A DNA stretch of 64,000 nt from Crocinitomicaceae bacterium (GTDB taxonomy: Bacteria; Bacteroidota; Bacteroidia; Flavobacteriales_D; Crocinitomicaceae). The notes under the pieces were generated by a model that saw only the letters and a list, made by a program, of their open reading frames with translations, was not told the DNA's origin and did no database searches. Shown here piece after piece: positions 36,605 through 45,547 of this stretch (positions are counted from its first letter, which is position 1; every line of letters starts with the position of its first letter). The DNA is taken from assembly GCA_016708105.1 (NCBI GenBank), contig JADJGJ010000001.1, positions 558,001 through 622,000 of the forward strand. The letters are read 5' to 3'. The translations under genes were made by a program, and so were the position numbers.

Positions 36605-37589
36605 GATTATCTTATTGATTTTGATTTTCATGGGGTCAAATATGCTGTATTCTCAGTACTCACCTGCGGCTAATCAAATTGGTACTATTGCTGTGCACAA
36701 AGATTCTGCAACCATTGTGGGCTGGGCTACACAGATTATTGACTTTCACAGAGGCCCAAGTGATATTGCGAATGGTTGGATTAGTTTAGCCTCTTTTGGT
36801 GATTCTACCGCTGCGCTGGGTTACGCTGAAGGCACAAGTACTGATGTAGTTTCATTGGGTGACAGCGGATACATTACGCTGGGTTTTGCTTTTCCCATCA
36901 TGAATGGACCTGGAAATGATTTTGTGGTTTTTGAAAATAGTTTCTCGCATGATTATCTTGAATTGGCTTTTGTTGAAGCAAGTTCAGACGGAATTCATTT
37001 CGTGAGATTTCCATCCGTTTCACTCACGCAAACAACTGCCCAAACCGGAACCTACGCCACAACGGATACAGAAAAAATTCACAACCTTGCGGGCAAATTT
37101 ATTCAGGGTTATGGTACTCCTTTTGACTTGAATGATCTTATTGATTCTGTGAATATAAATATTGACAGCATTCGTTTTATTCGCATTGTTGATGTGGTTG
37201 GTACTATTGATCCTGCTTATGCAAATTATGATGTTCAAGGAAATATAATTAATGATCCTTATCCTACCGATTTTGCTTCAGGTGGTTTTGATTTGGATGC
37301 AGTGGCCGTATTGAATGAAAATAATATTTACGCTAGTGAAGAGGGGTTGAATTTGCCATTATTTACTATTTATCCTAATCCTACATCTTCACATTTTGTC
37401 CTTGAATATCCTGAAAATATTTCTGAGATTCAGGTGATGAATTCTAATGGTCAAGTTCTGATGAGTTTCGCCGCATCAGCAACATTGCAATCTGAAATTC
37501 CGCATGATTTAGAGCCGGGAATTTATTTTGTTTTATTTATTTCAGACAATGCTGAGATTTGGGTTCGTAAATTGATTGTGCGGATTTAA
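36588..37589 (+). CDS. T9SS-exported surface protein of the B12 operon
   Basis: A 333-residue protein with signal peptide (KIILLILIFMGSNMLYSQ). The mature domain (SLGDSGYITLGFAFPIMNGPGNDFVVFENSF, ELAFVEASSDGIHFVRFPS, IRIVDVVG, FDLDAVAVLN) matches a 'cell surface protein' type that recurs beside btuG genes in Bacteroides. The C-terminal 75 residues are a T9SS type A tail (IYPNPTSSHFVLEYP ... PGIYFVLFI). Its start overlaps the btuG-like stop by 17 bases, tying it firmly to the operon. Ligand and mechanism unknown; a B12-binding role is inference. No btuCDF transporter follows. Confidence 0.82.
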   Translation: MSQMSKIILLILIFMGSNMLYSQYSPAANQIGTIAVHKDSATIVGWATQIIDFHRGPSDIANGWISLASFGDSTAALGYAEGTSTDVVSLGDSGYITLGFAFPIMNGPGNDFVVFENSFSHDYLELAFVEASSDGIHFVRFPSVSLTQTTAQTGTYATTDTEKIHNLAGKFIQGYGTPFDLNDLIDSVNINIDSIRFIRIVDVVGTIDPAYANYDVQGNIINDPYPTDFASGGFDLDAVAVLNENNIYASEEGLNLPLFTIYPNPTSSHFVLEYPENISEIQVMNSNGQVLMSFAASATLQSEIPHDLEPGIYFVLFISDNAEIWVRKLIVRI

Positions 37590-37711
37590 GGCGGGAAAAA
37601 ATCAGAGAATTTTCAAACAAAAAATAATCTGAAACAATTCCTTATTGACGAAAAATCCAACAACTGCCATTTTTAGTCATTAAGATGATTACGGTTGTTA
37701 AGAAAAAAATC

Positions 37712-38872
37712 TCACCCAAAAAATAATTTCCACTTTGCCAAAACCGCATTGACTCCAAATTCAGATTGGATGGATTGCTTCAATTTATTTTTTTCAAAAT
37801 TCTGGTAGTGTTTAGACATATCGCGTATCGCATGTACTAGCGCCTGATGATCATTTGTTGGAATAAGAATACTATTTTCAGAATTCAAATATTCTTCAGG
37901 CCCTCCACAACGAGTTGAAATTACCGGTTTGCCCGCTAAAAGTGCTTCAGCACATGCCATTCCAAAAGTTTCAAATTGGCTATTGCATATATAAAAATCA
38001 CAGGTAGCCAGAGTATGCATTGTTTGATCATGAGACAATCTTCCGGTGAAAGTAATTTTATCTTCAATCTGCAATTTAGTTGCTAGATTTTTTAAATCTT
38101 GTTCATCAGGACCACCGCCAATAACGGTGAGATGTAAATTTTTATTGGCGTGCAAAGCATCTGCAAATGCATGCAGTAAACCACTGATGTTTTTAATTTT
38201 ATCTGTCAAATCAGAGATGGAAAGGAGTTGTATCGTTTTATTTTGATCAACTACCAATTTGCTTTCAACTGATGATTCAAATTGAATTAAATTAGGAATC
38301 ACTTCAGCATTAAATCCTGTATTGATTTTAAAATGTTCAGCTAGTTTTTTGCTGACGCAAGATATTTTTACAGCTTGTGCAAGAATCTTTTTATACAATA
38401 ATTTATCTGCTGCATTTTTCTTTTGCCACTCACCATTCAAATGCCCTGACCAGTGTTCAGTGATGTAAAACGGAATGTTGTCTCGCTGTTTAAGACGAGT
38501 GGCAAGCATAGCTGAACGGTAGGGTACATGCACATGACAACAGTCGGGTTTATGATGTAGTTTTTGATAGGCAATGGTCTGTGCTTTTCTATACCTGCGC
38601 GCATTGATTATTTTTGAAAAAACGCCTTGCCCTTCTTTGAAATACACGATGATTTCGTGAAAATTATTTTCTCTATTTTCTATTAGTTCAAACTCTTTGT
38701 GAATTGTTGCATCTGCTTGCACGTAAATCACAGAAATATCATATGTAGAACATAGTAATTTGGCCATTTGACGAATAAAATTTCCCAGTTGAACATCATG
38801 TCGGTTGGGGTACCAACGAGGTAAAATGAGAATATGTTTTTTTTCAGCCAAGTTGAACGTGTTTTCAGGCAT
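37712..38872 (-). CDS. Glycosyltransferase family 4 protein
   Basis: A 386-residue GT-B enzyme. The acceptor side begins HILILPRWYPNRHDVQLGNFIRQM and has CCHVHVPYRSAMLA and YITEHWSGH. The donor side shows NAEVIPNLI, LTVIGGGPDEQDL and the retaining E-x7-E element in FETFGMACAEALLAGKPVIS with CGGPEEYL. Probably cytoplasmic, using a nucleotide sugar for surface glycan assembly. Its start overlaps the OsmC stop by 8 bases, so the two are co-transcribed, an unexplained pairing. Confidence 0.9.
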   Translation of the reverse strand: MPENTFNLAEKKHILILPRWYPNRHDVQLGNFIRQMAKLLCSTYDISVIYVQADATIHKEFELIENRENNFHEIIVYFKEGQGVFSKIINARRYRKAQTIAYQKLHHKPDCCHVHVPYRSAMLATRLKQRDNIPFYITEHWSGHLNGEWQKKNAADKLLYKKILAQAVKISCVSKKLAEHFKINTGFNAEVIPNLIQFESSVESKLVVDQNKTIQLLSISDLTDKIKNISGLLHAFADALHANKNLHLTVIGGGPDEQDLKNLATKLQIEDKITFTGRLSHDQTMHTLATCDFYICNSQFETFGMACAEALLAGKPVISTRCGGPEEYLNSENSILIPTNDHQALVHAIRDMSKHYQNFEKNKLKQSIQSEFGVNAVLAKWKLFFG

Positions 38873-39290
38873 TCATTTTAATTTCCATTGTCACATGGGC
38901 AAATTTTTTAAACATCGCAATCACTCCGCAATATTTATCAAAAGATAATGTCACTGCTTTGGTAAACTTTTCCATATCCGGATTTTCTGCTTTAAAATGA
39001 TAAACGATATGTACGGTATGATACATTTTTGGATGATCATCTGTCAATTCACCGTTTACTTCAACATGAAAAGTTTGATAAGGTACACGCATTTTATTTA
39101 ATACCATCACCACATCAATGCCTGTGCAACCTGCAATAGCAGATAGCATAAGCGCTTTGGGACGTAGGCCTTTGCCTTGTCCTCCTGATTCTTCTGCTCC
39201 ATCTAATGCTAAAATTCCGCCGGGTGCCTTTGATTCAAAGTGTATTCCATCTTTCCACTCAGCCTTGATTGTATGTTTTTCCATGGTCAT
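38865..39290 (-). CDS. OsmC-family peroxiredoxin-like protein
   Basis: A 141-residue OsmC/YhfA-type protein. The conserved pair of redox cysteines is in LSAIAGCTGIDVVMVL and FDKYCGVIAMF. Family members are thiol-dependent peroxidases for organic hydroperoxides, though the YhfA branch to which this seems closer is uncharacterised. Two Met codons (1 and 3) can start the protein. A -7 element TAACTTTG lies at 39303-39310, 12 bases before the start. The downstream glycosyltransferase overlaps by 8 bases. Confidence 0.9.
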   Translation of the reverse strand: MTMEKHTIKAEWKDGIHFESKAPGGILALDGAEESGGQGKGLRPKALMLSAIAGCTGIDVVMVLNKMRVPYQTFHVEVNGELTDDHPKMYHTVHIVYHFKAENPDMEKFTKAVTLSFDKYCGVIAMFKKFAHVTMEIKMNA

Positions 39291-39422
39291 TAGGTATTAT
39301 ACCAAAGTTAACAATGTTTGGATAATTTGGTTTTCTGAAAATGAATGGAGGTTTAAAAACTTTCATCTTAGAAGTTCTAAAAAAAGGCGAACTTAGCAGT
39401 CAATATAAAAAAACCTAACCCC

Positions 39423-39881
39423 ATGGCATTACCTGATATTTTTTCAAACGAGATAACTGATCAATTAATGAGCCGCATTCATACCTTGAAGGCTGACACA
39501 CCATCAAAGTGGGGAAAAATGCGCGTGGATCAAATGCTGGCACATTGTAGCGTGAGTTATGAAATGGCTTTAGAAGACAAGCACAAAAAACCGAGTGCGT
39601 TTGCACGGTTTATGTTGAAGATGTTTATAAAAAATGCGGTGGTGAGTGAGAAACCATATAACCACAATTTGCGCACAGCACCTGCTTTCATGATTGCTGA
39701 TGAAAGAAATTTTGAATCAGAGAAAAAACGATTGATTGAATATCTGCAAAAAACACAAGCACTTGGCAGATCACATTTTGAAGGAAAGGAATCACTTTCG
39801 TTTGGTGCACTAACAGCCAATGAATGGAATAATTTATTTTACAAACATTTGGATCATCATTTAAAACAATTTGGCGTATGA
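39423..39881 (+). CDS. DUF1569 (DinB-like) protein
   Basis: A 152-residue soluble protein with a four-helix DinB-like pattern: MRVDQMLAHCSVSYEMAL near 33-50, and NLFYKHLDHHLKQFG at the C-terminus. The spaced histidines (in LAHCS and KHLDHHLKQ) are the DUF1569/DinB metal ligands. Function unknown. Its last codons overlap the YceH gene by 4 bases (ATGA). Confidence 0.85.
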   Translation: MALPDIFSNEITDQLMSRIHTLKADTPSKWGKMRVDQMLAHCSVSYEMALEDKHKKPSAFARFMLKMFIKNAVVSEKPYNHNLRTAPAFMIADERNFESEKKRLIEYLQKTQALGRSHFEGKESLSFGALTANEWNNLFYKHLDHHLKQFGV

Positions 39882-40546
39882 CAGAATCATTAGAAGAGAG
39901 CTCGTATCAACTTCCATTATTGAGTTCAGAAGAAATTAGGGTATTAGGTGCATTAATGGAAAAAAGCAAAACTACGCCTGATTATTATCCCATGACTTTG
40001 AATGCAATTACGGCTGCATGTAATCAAAAATCTTCACGCAACCCTGTTGTAGAATATGATGATGAAACTGTTGTGATTGCGTTGGATGGCTTGAAACGTA
40101 AAGGATTTGTGAGTCCTGTCACCGGCGGAGGATCACGCACCAATAAATACAAACACAATTTCAATAGCATGTTTGATATTCCTAATGGAGGAGTAGCCGC
40201 ACTCTGCTTATTGTTTTTGAGAGGTCCTTTGACGCCGGGTGAAATTAATTCTAACTCAGGGCGTCTGCATGAATTTCAATCTCTCCAAACAGTGATTGAA
40301 ACGCTGAATGCATTAGCGGTGTACGAAATGCCATTGGTCAAAGAACTTCCTAAAAGACCGGGACAAAAAGAAGCAAGATATTGTCATTTATTTTCTGCAA
40401 CACCTCAATCCAATGATGAAGATTTTCTGTCAGAAGAACCGGCAAGAAAATCGGTGAGCTCCCTTGAGAACAGAATCATTGCCCTTGAACAAGAGGTGGC
40501 ACAACTGAAAGAAAAAATGGAAAAATTGAATGACTTGTTGGGGTGA
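39878..40546 (+). CDS. YceH-family (DUF480) protein
   Basis: A 222-residue protein made of two winged-helix domains: LSSEEIRVLGALMEKSKTTPDYYPMTLNAITAACNQKSSRNPVV, then VAALCLLFLRGPLTPGEINSNSGRLHEFQS. It ends in a coiled coil (SSLENRIIALEQEVAQLKEK). DUF480 proteins are conserved but have no firm function. Translationally coupled to the DUF1569 gene. Confidence 0.92.
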   Translation: MTESLEESSYQLPLLSSEEIRVLGALMEKSKTTPDYYPMTLNAITAACNQKSSRNPVVEYDDETVVIALDGLKRKGFVSPVTGGGSRTNKYKHNFNSMFDIPNGGVAALCLLFLRGPLTPGEINSNSGRLHEFQSLQTVIETLNALAVYEMPLVKELPKRPGQKEARYCHLFSATPQSNDEDFLSEEPARKSVSSLENRIIALEQEVAQLKEKMEKLNDLLG

Positions 40547-40603
40547 GTAGGAAAAATAGTCATAGTGATTTTATGTGCGAAGTCAAATACAAAAAATCGC
40601 TGT

Positions 40604-41035
40604 TCACTCATTTGAGTTTGACAAGACTCTTTCAATAAGTTCAATTTCATCTTGCGCTTTAGAGACCAATACATTTCTAACACATACAGAGGTGTCTCTG
40701 ATTGATTGTTCGTCATGGTTTCTGTGTGTAGTAATCAGATAAGTCATTCCCAAATTGAAACGGTATCCGCATGCTGAACTTTTGGTTGCCGTTCTGATGG
40801 TGATGTATCTTTTTGTTGTGCCAAGCGTGTAGTGATTAGTAATTTGAACTTTATACAAAAAATAAGGTTCCCTACCATAATAACTGATTCTTCTTCCAAC
40901 TATTCGTCCTGTAAAAATTTCAAAATCTGTATCCATGATTCTTGCTGAGTCAATGTGAGTTGGAAATGTCATGCATGTACATGATTTACTTAGTTGACAA
41001 AAACCAATGAGCATTGATAAAACGAACCATTTCAT
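40604..41035 (-). CDS. Exported NTR/TIMP-like domain protein
   Basis: A 143-residue protein with a signal peptide. The mature start CTCMTF, followed by FTGRIVGRRISYYG, FLYKVQITNHYTLG, AACGYRF-type (SSACGYRFNLGMTYLI) and the later CVRNVL, has the C-x-C start and spaced cysteines of the OB-like netrin/TIMP fold. Bacterial members are of unknown function; metalloprotease inhibition is known only for animal TIMPs. It converges with the yceH-type gene, 57 bp apart. Confidence 0.68.
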   Translation of the reverse strand: MKWFVLSMLIGFCQLSKSCTCMTFPTHIDSARIMDTDFEIFTGRIVGRRISYYGREPYFLYKVQITNHYTLGTTKRYITIRTATKSSACGYRFNLGMTYLITTHRNHDEQSIRDTSVCVRNVLVSKAQDEIELIERVLSNSNE

Positions 41036-41254
41036 TCTGTTACAACGAAAATTAATTGTAGTTATTGGATGTTATGCGATTTTGAATTGTTCTAAAAGAT
41101 ATTCAGCATAACATTATTTTATTCCGTTAGGCACTCTTATCTCACAACAAATTGCCAATTAATTTGATAATTCATTCCCAAACCAGTAAATTTGTTTTCA
41201 GACATTGACATAATTTAATTTTTTGACTTAAACTCTAAAACGGAAAATCAACTT

Positions 41255-42208
41255 GTGGAGAGAAGTATTCTGCATCATATTGTATTAAAAAAATTCGATT
41301 TTCCGAATGGAGAAATTCCTTTTGCTGTGCTAACCAGAATAACAGATCAGTTGCGTGATTTGTCAGAAGGCGCATTGCGACTTTATCTTGAAGGACACAG
41401 TAATAATAAAAGGGGAAGAGATCCTGAATGGATGAGAAGATCACTTGATTTTTCTCTGGCCGGAATTAAAAAAGGATCAACGATTTTACAAATTAAAGCT
41501 CCTGTTTTGTCAGATGCATTAGGGAATTTTCAGCAGCCATTGTTTGATGAGCTGGGTGTTAATGATGTGAGAGAACAATCTGCCCTCAGTTTAGCTTGTA
41601 TTGCCTATGAAAAAGCAACACAAACAATAGAGAAGAATGAAATATTGGATAAAAATTTACTTCAGATAATGCTGAGATTTAATAAGCTTTTTTCGCACAA
41701 TCTCAAAGCGTCTATTGATATCTTGGGAGATCTTAATCCTAAAATTACCATTGCACAAAGTACTCTTCAAAAAATAAAAATTCTTGATGAGAAAACACCG
41801 GCTGATCAAAAAATAAAACTCACCGGTAAGCTTGAGATGATGAGACATTCTAATAATTTACTAGAGTTGGTAAATGCTAACGGAAAATATAAAGCTCACT
41901 TAAGTCCTGAATTTTCATTTGAAAAGGCAAGGTCTTTTTTAGGTAATGAAATCACTTGTATAGGGCTTGCTCATTTTAACCCTAAAGGAAAAATAGTCTC
42001 AATAGAAATCCAATTCCTGGAAATGGCGGACAAATCAACGCCATTTTTTGAAAACTCCTCGTATGCAATTCAAGAGCAAATAGATTTGCCGGGATTAGTG
42101 GCTGAGCAGAGTTACAAAGGGACTTCATCAACAAAAATCAATCAGTTTGCACAAGATGTTTCGGTGAATGATAATCTGGACGACCTTCTTGACACGATAA
42201 ATCAGTAA
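41255..42208 (+). CDS. Uncharacterised protein paired with a PIN-domain gene
   Basis: A 317-residue soluble protein, GTG start at 41255. No known domain recognised. Visible segments: EGALRLYLEGHSNNKRGRDPEWMRRSLDFSLAGIKKGSTILQIKAP near 35-80, a helical centre, and a strand-rich part containing ANGKYKAHLSPEF. The PIN-domain gene starts 13 bases after its stop, so the two are almost certainly one unit. Position and spacing fit an antitoxin upstream of a VapC-type toxin, but it is three to four times the usual antitoxin length. The GRDPEWMRRSLDF block resembles proteins I have seen beside PIN genes in other phyla. Confidence 0.72.
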   Translation: MERSILHHIVLKKFDFPNGEIPFAVLTRITDQLRDLSEGALRLYLEGHSNNKRGRDPEWMRRSLDFSLAGIKKGSTILQIKAPVLSDALGNFQQPLFDELGVNDVREQSALSLACIAYEKATQTIEKNEILDKNLLQIMLRFNKLFSHNLKASIDILGDLNPKITIAQSTLQKIKILDEKTPADQKIKLTGKLEMMRHSNNLLELVNANGKYKAHLSPEFSFEKARSFLGNEITCIGLAHFNPKGKIVSIEIQFLEMADKSTPFFENSSYAIQEQIDLPGLVAEQSYKGTSSTKINQFAQDVSVNDNLDDLLDTINQ

Positions 42209-42221
42209 TCATATTAGTATC

Positions 42222-42680
42222 ATGAATTTTGTTTTTGACACCAATGTAATTCTGTATTACTTAACCAAAAATGCGCTGGCAGAAAAATTAGATTTGCAAA
42301 TTAACCCCTTCAAATCAACAAATTTGGCGATAATTTCTATAGTTACTGAGGCAGAACTCATGTCGCTCGCATATCAGCGTAATTGGGGGGAGAGCAATAT
42401 TGGCAAACTTGAAAAATTATTGGAGCAATTTCTGAAGATTCCCATTCAGTCAAATGATTTGATTAAGGCTTATGCTGATATTGATTGTTTTAGTCAGAAA
42501 AAAAGTAAGACCCACACATATCAAGCGGATTTTTCACCAAAGAATATGGGTAAAAATGATATATGGATTGCTGCAACAGCCACCGTTACAAATTCTACGT
42601 TGATCACTAATGATAATGATTTTGACCATTTGCGTGGCATATTCTCAAAAGTGATATCCCTGAATAAAGATCTTAAGTAA
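42222..42680 (+). CDS. PIN-domain (VapC-like) ribonuclease toxin
   Basis: A 152-residue PIN domain. The acidic metal site is visible as Asp6 (FVFDTNVILYYL), Glu in IVTEAELMSLAY, Asp in GKNDIWIAATA and Asp in ITNDNDFDHL. VapC-type PIN proteins cut tRNA or rRNA unless held by an antitoxin. The gene is coupled to an unusually large partner upstream rather than a small DNA-binding antitoxin. Confidence 0.88.
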   Translation: MNFVFDTNVILYYLTKNALAEKLDLQINPFKSTNLAIISIVTEAELMSLAYQRNWGESNIGKLEKLLEQFLKIPIQSNDLIKAYADIDCFSQKKSKTHTYQADFSPKNMGKNDIWIAATATVTNSTLITNDNDFDHLRGIFSKVISLNKDLK

Positions 42681-42785
42681 ATATTCTAATTATGCCCGGT
42701 TTTGCTGAGTATAACTGGGGTTTTCACACGAATCAATTGCTGTATTTAAATGAACCCAAAGAAACATCTATTGATTATTTTGGGT

Positions 42786-42793
42786 TAAATTTG
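42786..42793 (+). promoter_or_regulatory. -7 promoter element of valS
   Basis: TAAATTTG, 25 bases before the valS ATG, matching TAnnTTTG. No TTG at the standard spacing. It lies after the PIN gene stop, so valS probably has its own start. Confidence 0.42.
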
Positions 42794-42818
42794 CGGGTCA
42801 AAATAAAACGCATACCCC

Positions 42819-45518
42819 ATGTCAACTGAAATTCCAAAGCAATACGAACCCGGCAAAGCTGAGAATAAATGGTACTCACACTGGATGAAACAAAACTATT
42901 TTCATTCAGTGCCTGATCATCGTGAAGCGTACACGGTGGTAATTCCGCCGCCAAATGTAACAGGCGTTTTGCACATGGGGCACATGCTCAACAATACCAT
43001 TCAAGATGTATTGGTGCGTCGTGCGCGGATGCAAGGAAAAAATGCATGTTGGGTACCGGGTACTGATCATGCGTCTATTGCCACTGAAGCTAAAGTAGTA
43101 CAAAAATTGCGCGCTGAAGGAATCAAGAAATCAGATTTGTCCAGAGCTGAATTTTTAAAACACGCCTATGAATGGAAAGATAAATATGGCGGTGTGATAT
43201 TAGAACAATTAAAAAAATTAGGGGCATCATGTGATTGGCAGCGTACTAGTTTTACCATGGATCCTGCCTATTCTGAAAGCGTTATTGATGCATTTATTGA
43301 TTTACATAAAAAGGGAAAAATTTATCGCGGAGCCCGAATGATTAATTGGGACCCTGCGGCAAAAACTGCATTGTCTGATGAAGAAGTAGAGTATAAAGAA
43401 GTTAACTCTAAACTTTATTTTGTGCGCTATAAAATTGCAGGTACTGAAGATGAGTGGCTAACCATCTCAACTACCCGACCTGAAACTATTTTAGGCGATA
43501 CTGCTATCTGTATTAATCCAAAAGATGAGCGATTCAAACATCTGCACGGCAAAAAAGCTATTGTGCCAATTTCAAATCGAACTGTTCCGATAATTCAAGA
43601 TGAATATGTAGATATGGAATTTGGTACCGGCTGCCTGAAAGTTACTCCTGCGCATGATTTGAATGATTATGAGTTGGGAAAAAAACATCAGTTGGAAACC
43701 CTGGATATTTTGAATGATGATGGAACATTAAATTCACTTGGTCTGCATTATCAAGGCAAAGATCGTTTTGAGGTGCGAAAGGCAATAGCAACTGAATTAG
43801 ATGAGTTGGGCTATTTAATCAAAGTTGAAGATCACATCAACAAAGTAGGATATTCTGAAAGAACAAGCGCTGTCATTGAACCCAAATTGTCATTGCAGTG
43901 GTTTGTTGATATGAAAGATTTGTCAAAACCTGCCTTGGATGCAGTAATGAATGGTGAGATAAAATTTTATCCTGACAATTTAAAAAACACCTATCGTCAT
44001 TGGATGGAAAACATCAAAGACTGGTGTATTTCAAGACAACTTTGGTGGGGGCATCAAATACCTGCCTGGTATGACAGAAAAGGAAATTATATTGTAGCTA
44101 AGACATGCCATGAGGCTTTAGAAATTTGGAAAGAAAAATTTCCGATGGAATATGCTGAGCAAAAATCTGTAGTTGATTCTGAAGTTACATCTTTTAAATT
44201 CAACTTATCAGTAAGTTCTTCAGTTTTAAAACAAGATGAAGATGTACTTGATACGTGGTTCTCATCCTGGTTATGGCCAACTTCAGTTTTTGATCCAAGC
44301 ATAATAAAAAATGGTTTTGCCAATGCCAATGAAGATTTGAAATATTATTATCCCACCAATGACTTAGTAACGGCACCGGAGATTATGTTTTTCTGGGTGG
44401 CGCGTATGATTATTTCAGGATATGAATATACCGGAAAATTACCGTTTAAAAATGTATACTATACCGGTATCGTGCGTGATAAATTAGGACGCAAAATGTC
44501 TAAATCATTGGGTAATTCACCTGATCCAATTGAATTAATTGAACAATACGGCGCTGATGGAGTGCGTGTGGGAATTCTCATTTCATCACCTGCCGGAAAC
44601 GATTTGCCTTTTGATTCATCTCAATGTGAACAAGGAAGAAATTTCGCCAATAAAATATGGAATGCTTTCCGTTTGGTGAATCAATGGGAATGGAAAAATC
44701 TTCCGCAGCCTGATGCATCTCGCATGGCAATATCTTGGTTTGAAAGTAAGCTGAATGATGCTATTCAAAACATCAATGAGCATTTTGATAAGTTCAGAAT
44801 TTCTGATGCCTTGATGGCAATTTATAAATTAGTGTGGGATGATTTTTGCTCCATGTATCTTGAAGTAATTAAGCCGGGTTATCAGCAACCAATTGACAAT
44901 AAAACACTGGATTCTACCATTGTGTTTTTTGAAAAAATATTACAATTACTTCATCCGTTCATGCCCTTTGTTACAGAAGAAATATGGCATTGGTTGAAAG
45001 AGCGCGGTGAAGGTGAAGATATCATCATCAGTCATTTACCACAAGGTGGTATGGTTGATCAAAATCTGTTGCGTGATTTTACATTAGCAGAAGAAGTAAT
45101 TACCCAGATACGCAACATTCGCAAACAAAAAAATATAGCACCAAAAGTACAACTTGAATTTTTCATCAAAGAAAATAAAAAGTCTAACCGTGAATTGGAT
45201 GCGGTAATTCTTAAAATGGGTAATCTCAGTAAAATTGATTATGTCACTGAAAAAATGAATAATGCTTTTTCGTTTATCAGCAATAACAACGAGTATTTTA
45301 TTCCGTTTGGTGAAACGGTAGATGCCGGAGCTGAAAAAGAAAAACTGATGAGTGAATTGGAATATGCCAAAGGTTCATTGGCCATCATCTATAAAAAACT
45401 GCACAATGAAAAATTCATGGCGGGCGCACCTGCTTCAGTAGTTGAAAGTGAGCGAAGAAAAGAAGCGGATGTTCTGGGAAAAATTAAAATTCTGGAAGAA
45501 AAAATTGGGGCGCTTTGA
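42819..45518 (+). CDS. valS: Valine-tRNA ligase
   Basis: An 899-residue class I aminoacyl-tRNA synthetase charging tRNA-Val. The HIGH-type motif is in PPNVTGVLHMGH near residue 45, followed by GTDHASIATEAKV, the editing domain (TTRPETILGDTAICI), DTWFSSWLWP, and the KMSKS motif in GRKMSKSLGN. The C-terminal coiled coil typical of ValS (LAYAKGSLAIIYKKL-type helix) is present. Full length, ATG start, own -7 element upstream. It converges with the hydrolase gene. Confidence 0.97.
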   Translation: MSTEIPKQYEPGKAENKWYSHWMKQNYFHSVPDHREAYTVVIPPPNVTGVLHMGHMLNNTIQDVLVRRARMQGKNACWVPGTDHASIATEAKVVQKLRAEGIKKSDLSRAEFLKHAYEWKDKYGGVILEQLKKLGASCDWQRTSFTMDPAYSESVIDAFIDLHKKGKIYRGARMINWDPAAKTALSDEEVEYKEVNSKLYFVRYKIAGTEDEWLTISTTRPETILGDTAICINPKDERFKHLHGKKAIVPISNRTVPIIQDEYVDMEFGTGCLKVTPAHDLNDYELGKKHQLETLDILNDDGTLNSLGLHYQGKDRFEVRKAIATELDELGYLIKVEDHINKVGYSERTSAVIEPKLSLQWFVDMKDLSKPALDAVMNGEIKFYPDNLKNTYRHWMENIKDWCISRQLWWGHQIPAWYDRKGNYIVAKTCHEALEIWKEKFPMEYAEQKSVVDSEVTSFKFNLSVSSSVLKQDEDVLDTWFSSWLWPTSVFDPSIIKNGFANANEDLKYYYPTNDLVTAPEIMFFWVARMIISGYEYTGKLPFKNVYYTGIVRDKLGRKMSKSLGNSPDPIELIEQYGADGVRVGILISSPAGNDLPFDSSQCEQGRNFANKIWNAFRLVNQWEWKNLPQPDASRMAISWFESKLNDAIQNINEHFDKFRISDALMAIYKLVWDDFCSMYLEVIKPGYQQPIDNKTLDSTIVFFEKILQLLHPFMPFVTEEIWHWLKERGEGEDIIISHLPQGGMVDQNLLRDFTLAEEVITQIRNIRKQKNIAPKVQLEFFIKENKKSNRELDAVILKMGNLSKIDYVTEKMNNAFSFISNNNEYFIPFGETVDAGAEKEKLMSELEYAKGSLAIIYKKLHNEKFMAGAPASVVESERRKEADVLGKIKILEEKIGAL

Positions 45519-45547
45519 AAATTGACAAGTTGAATTTGCGTACAGAT

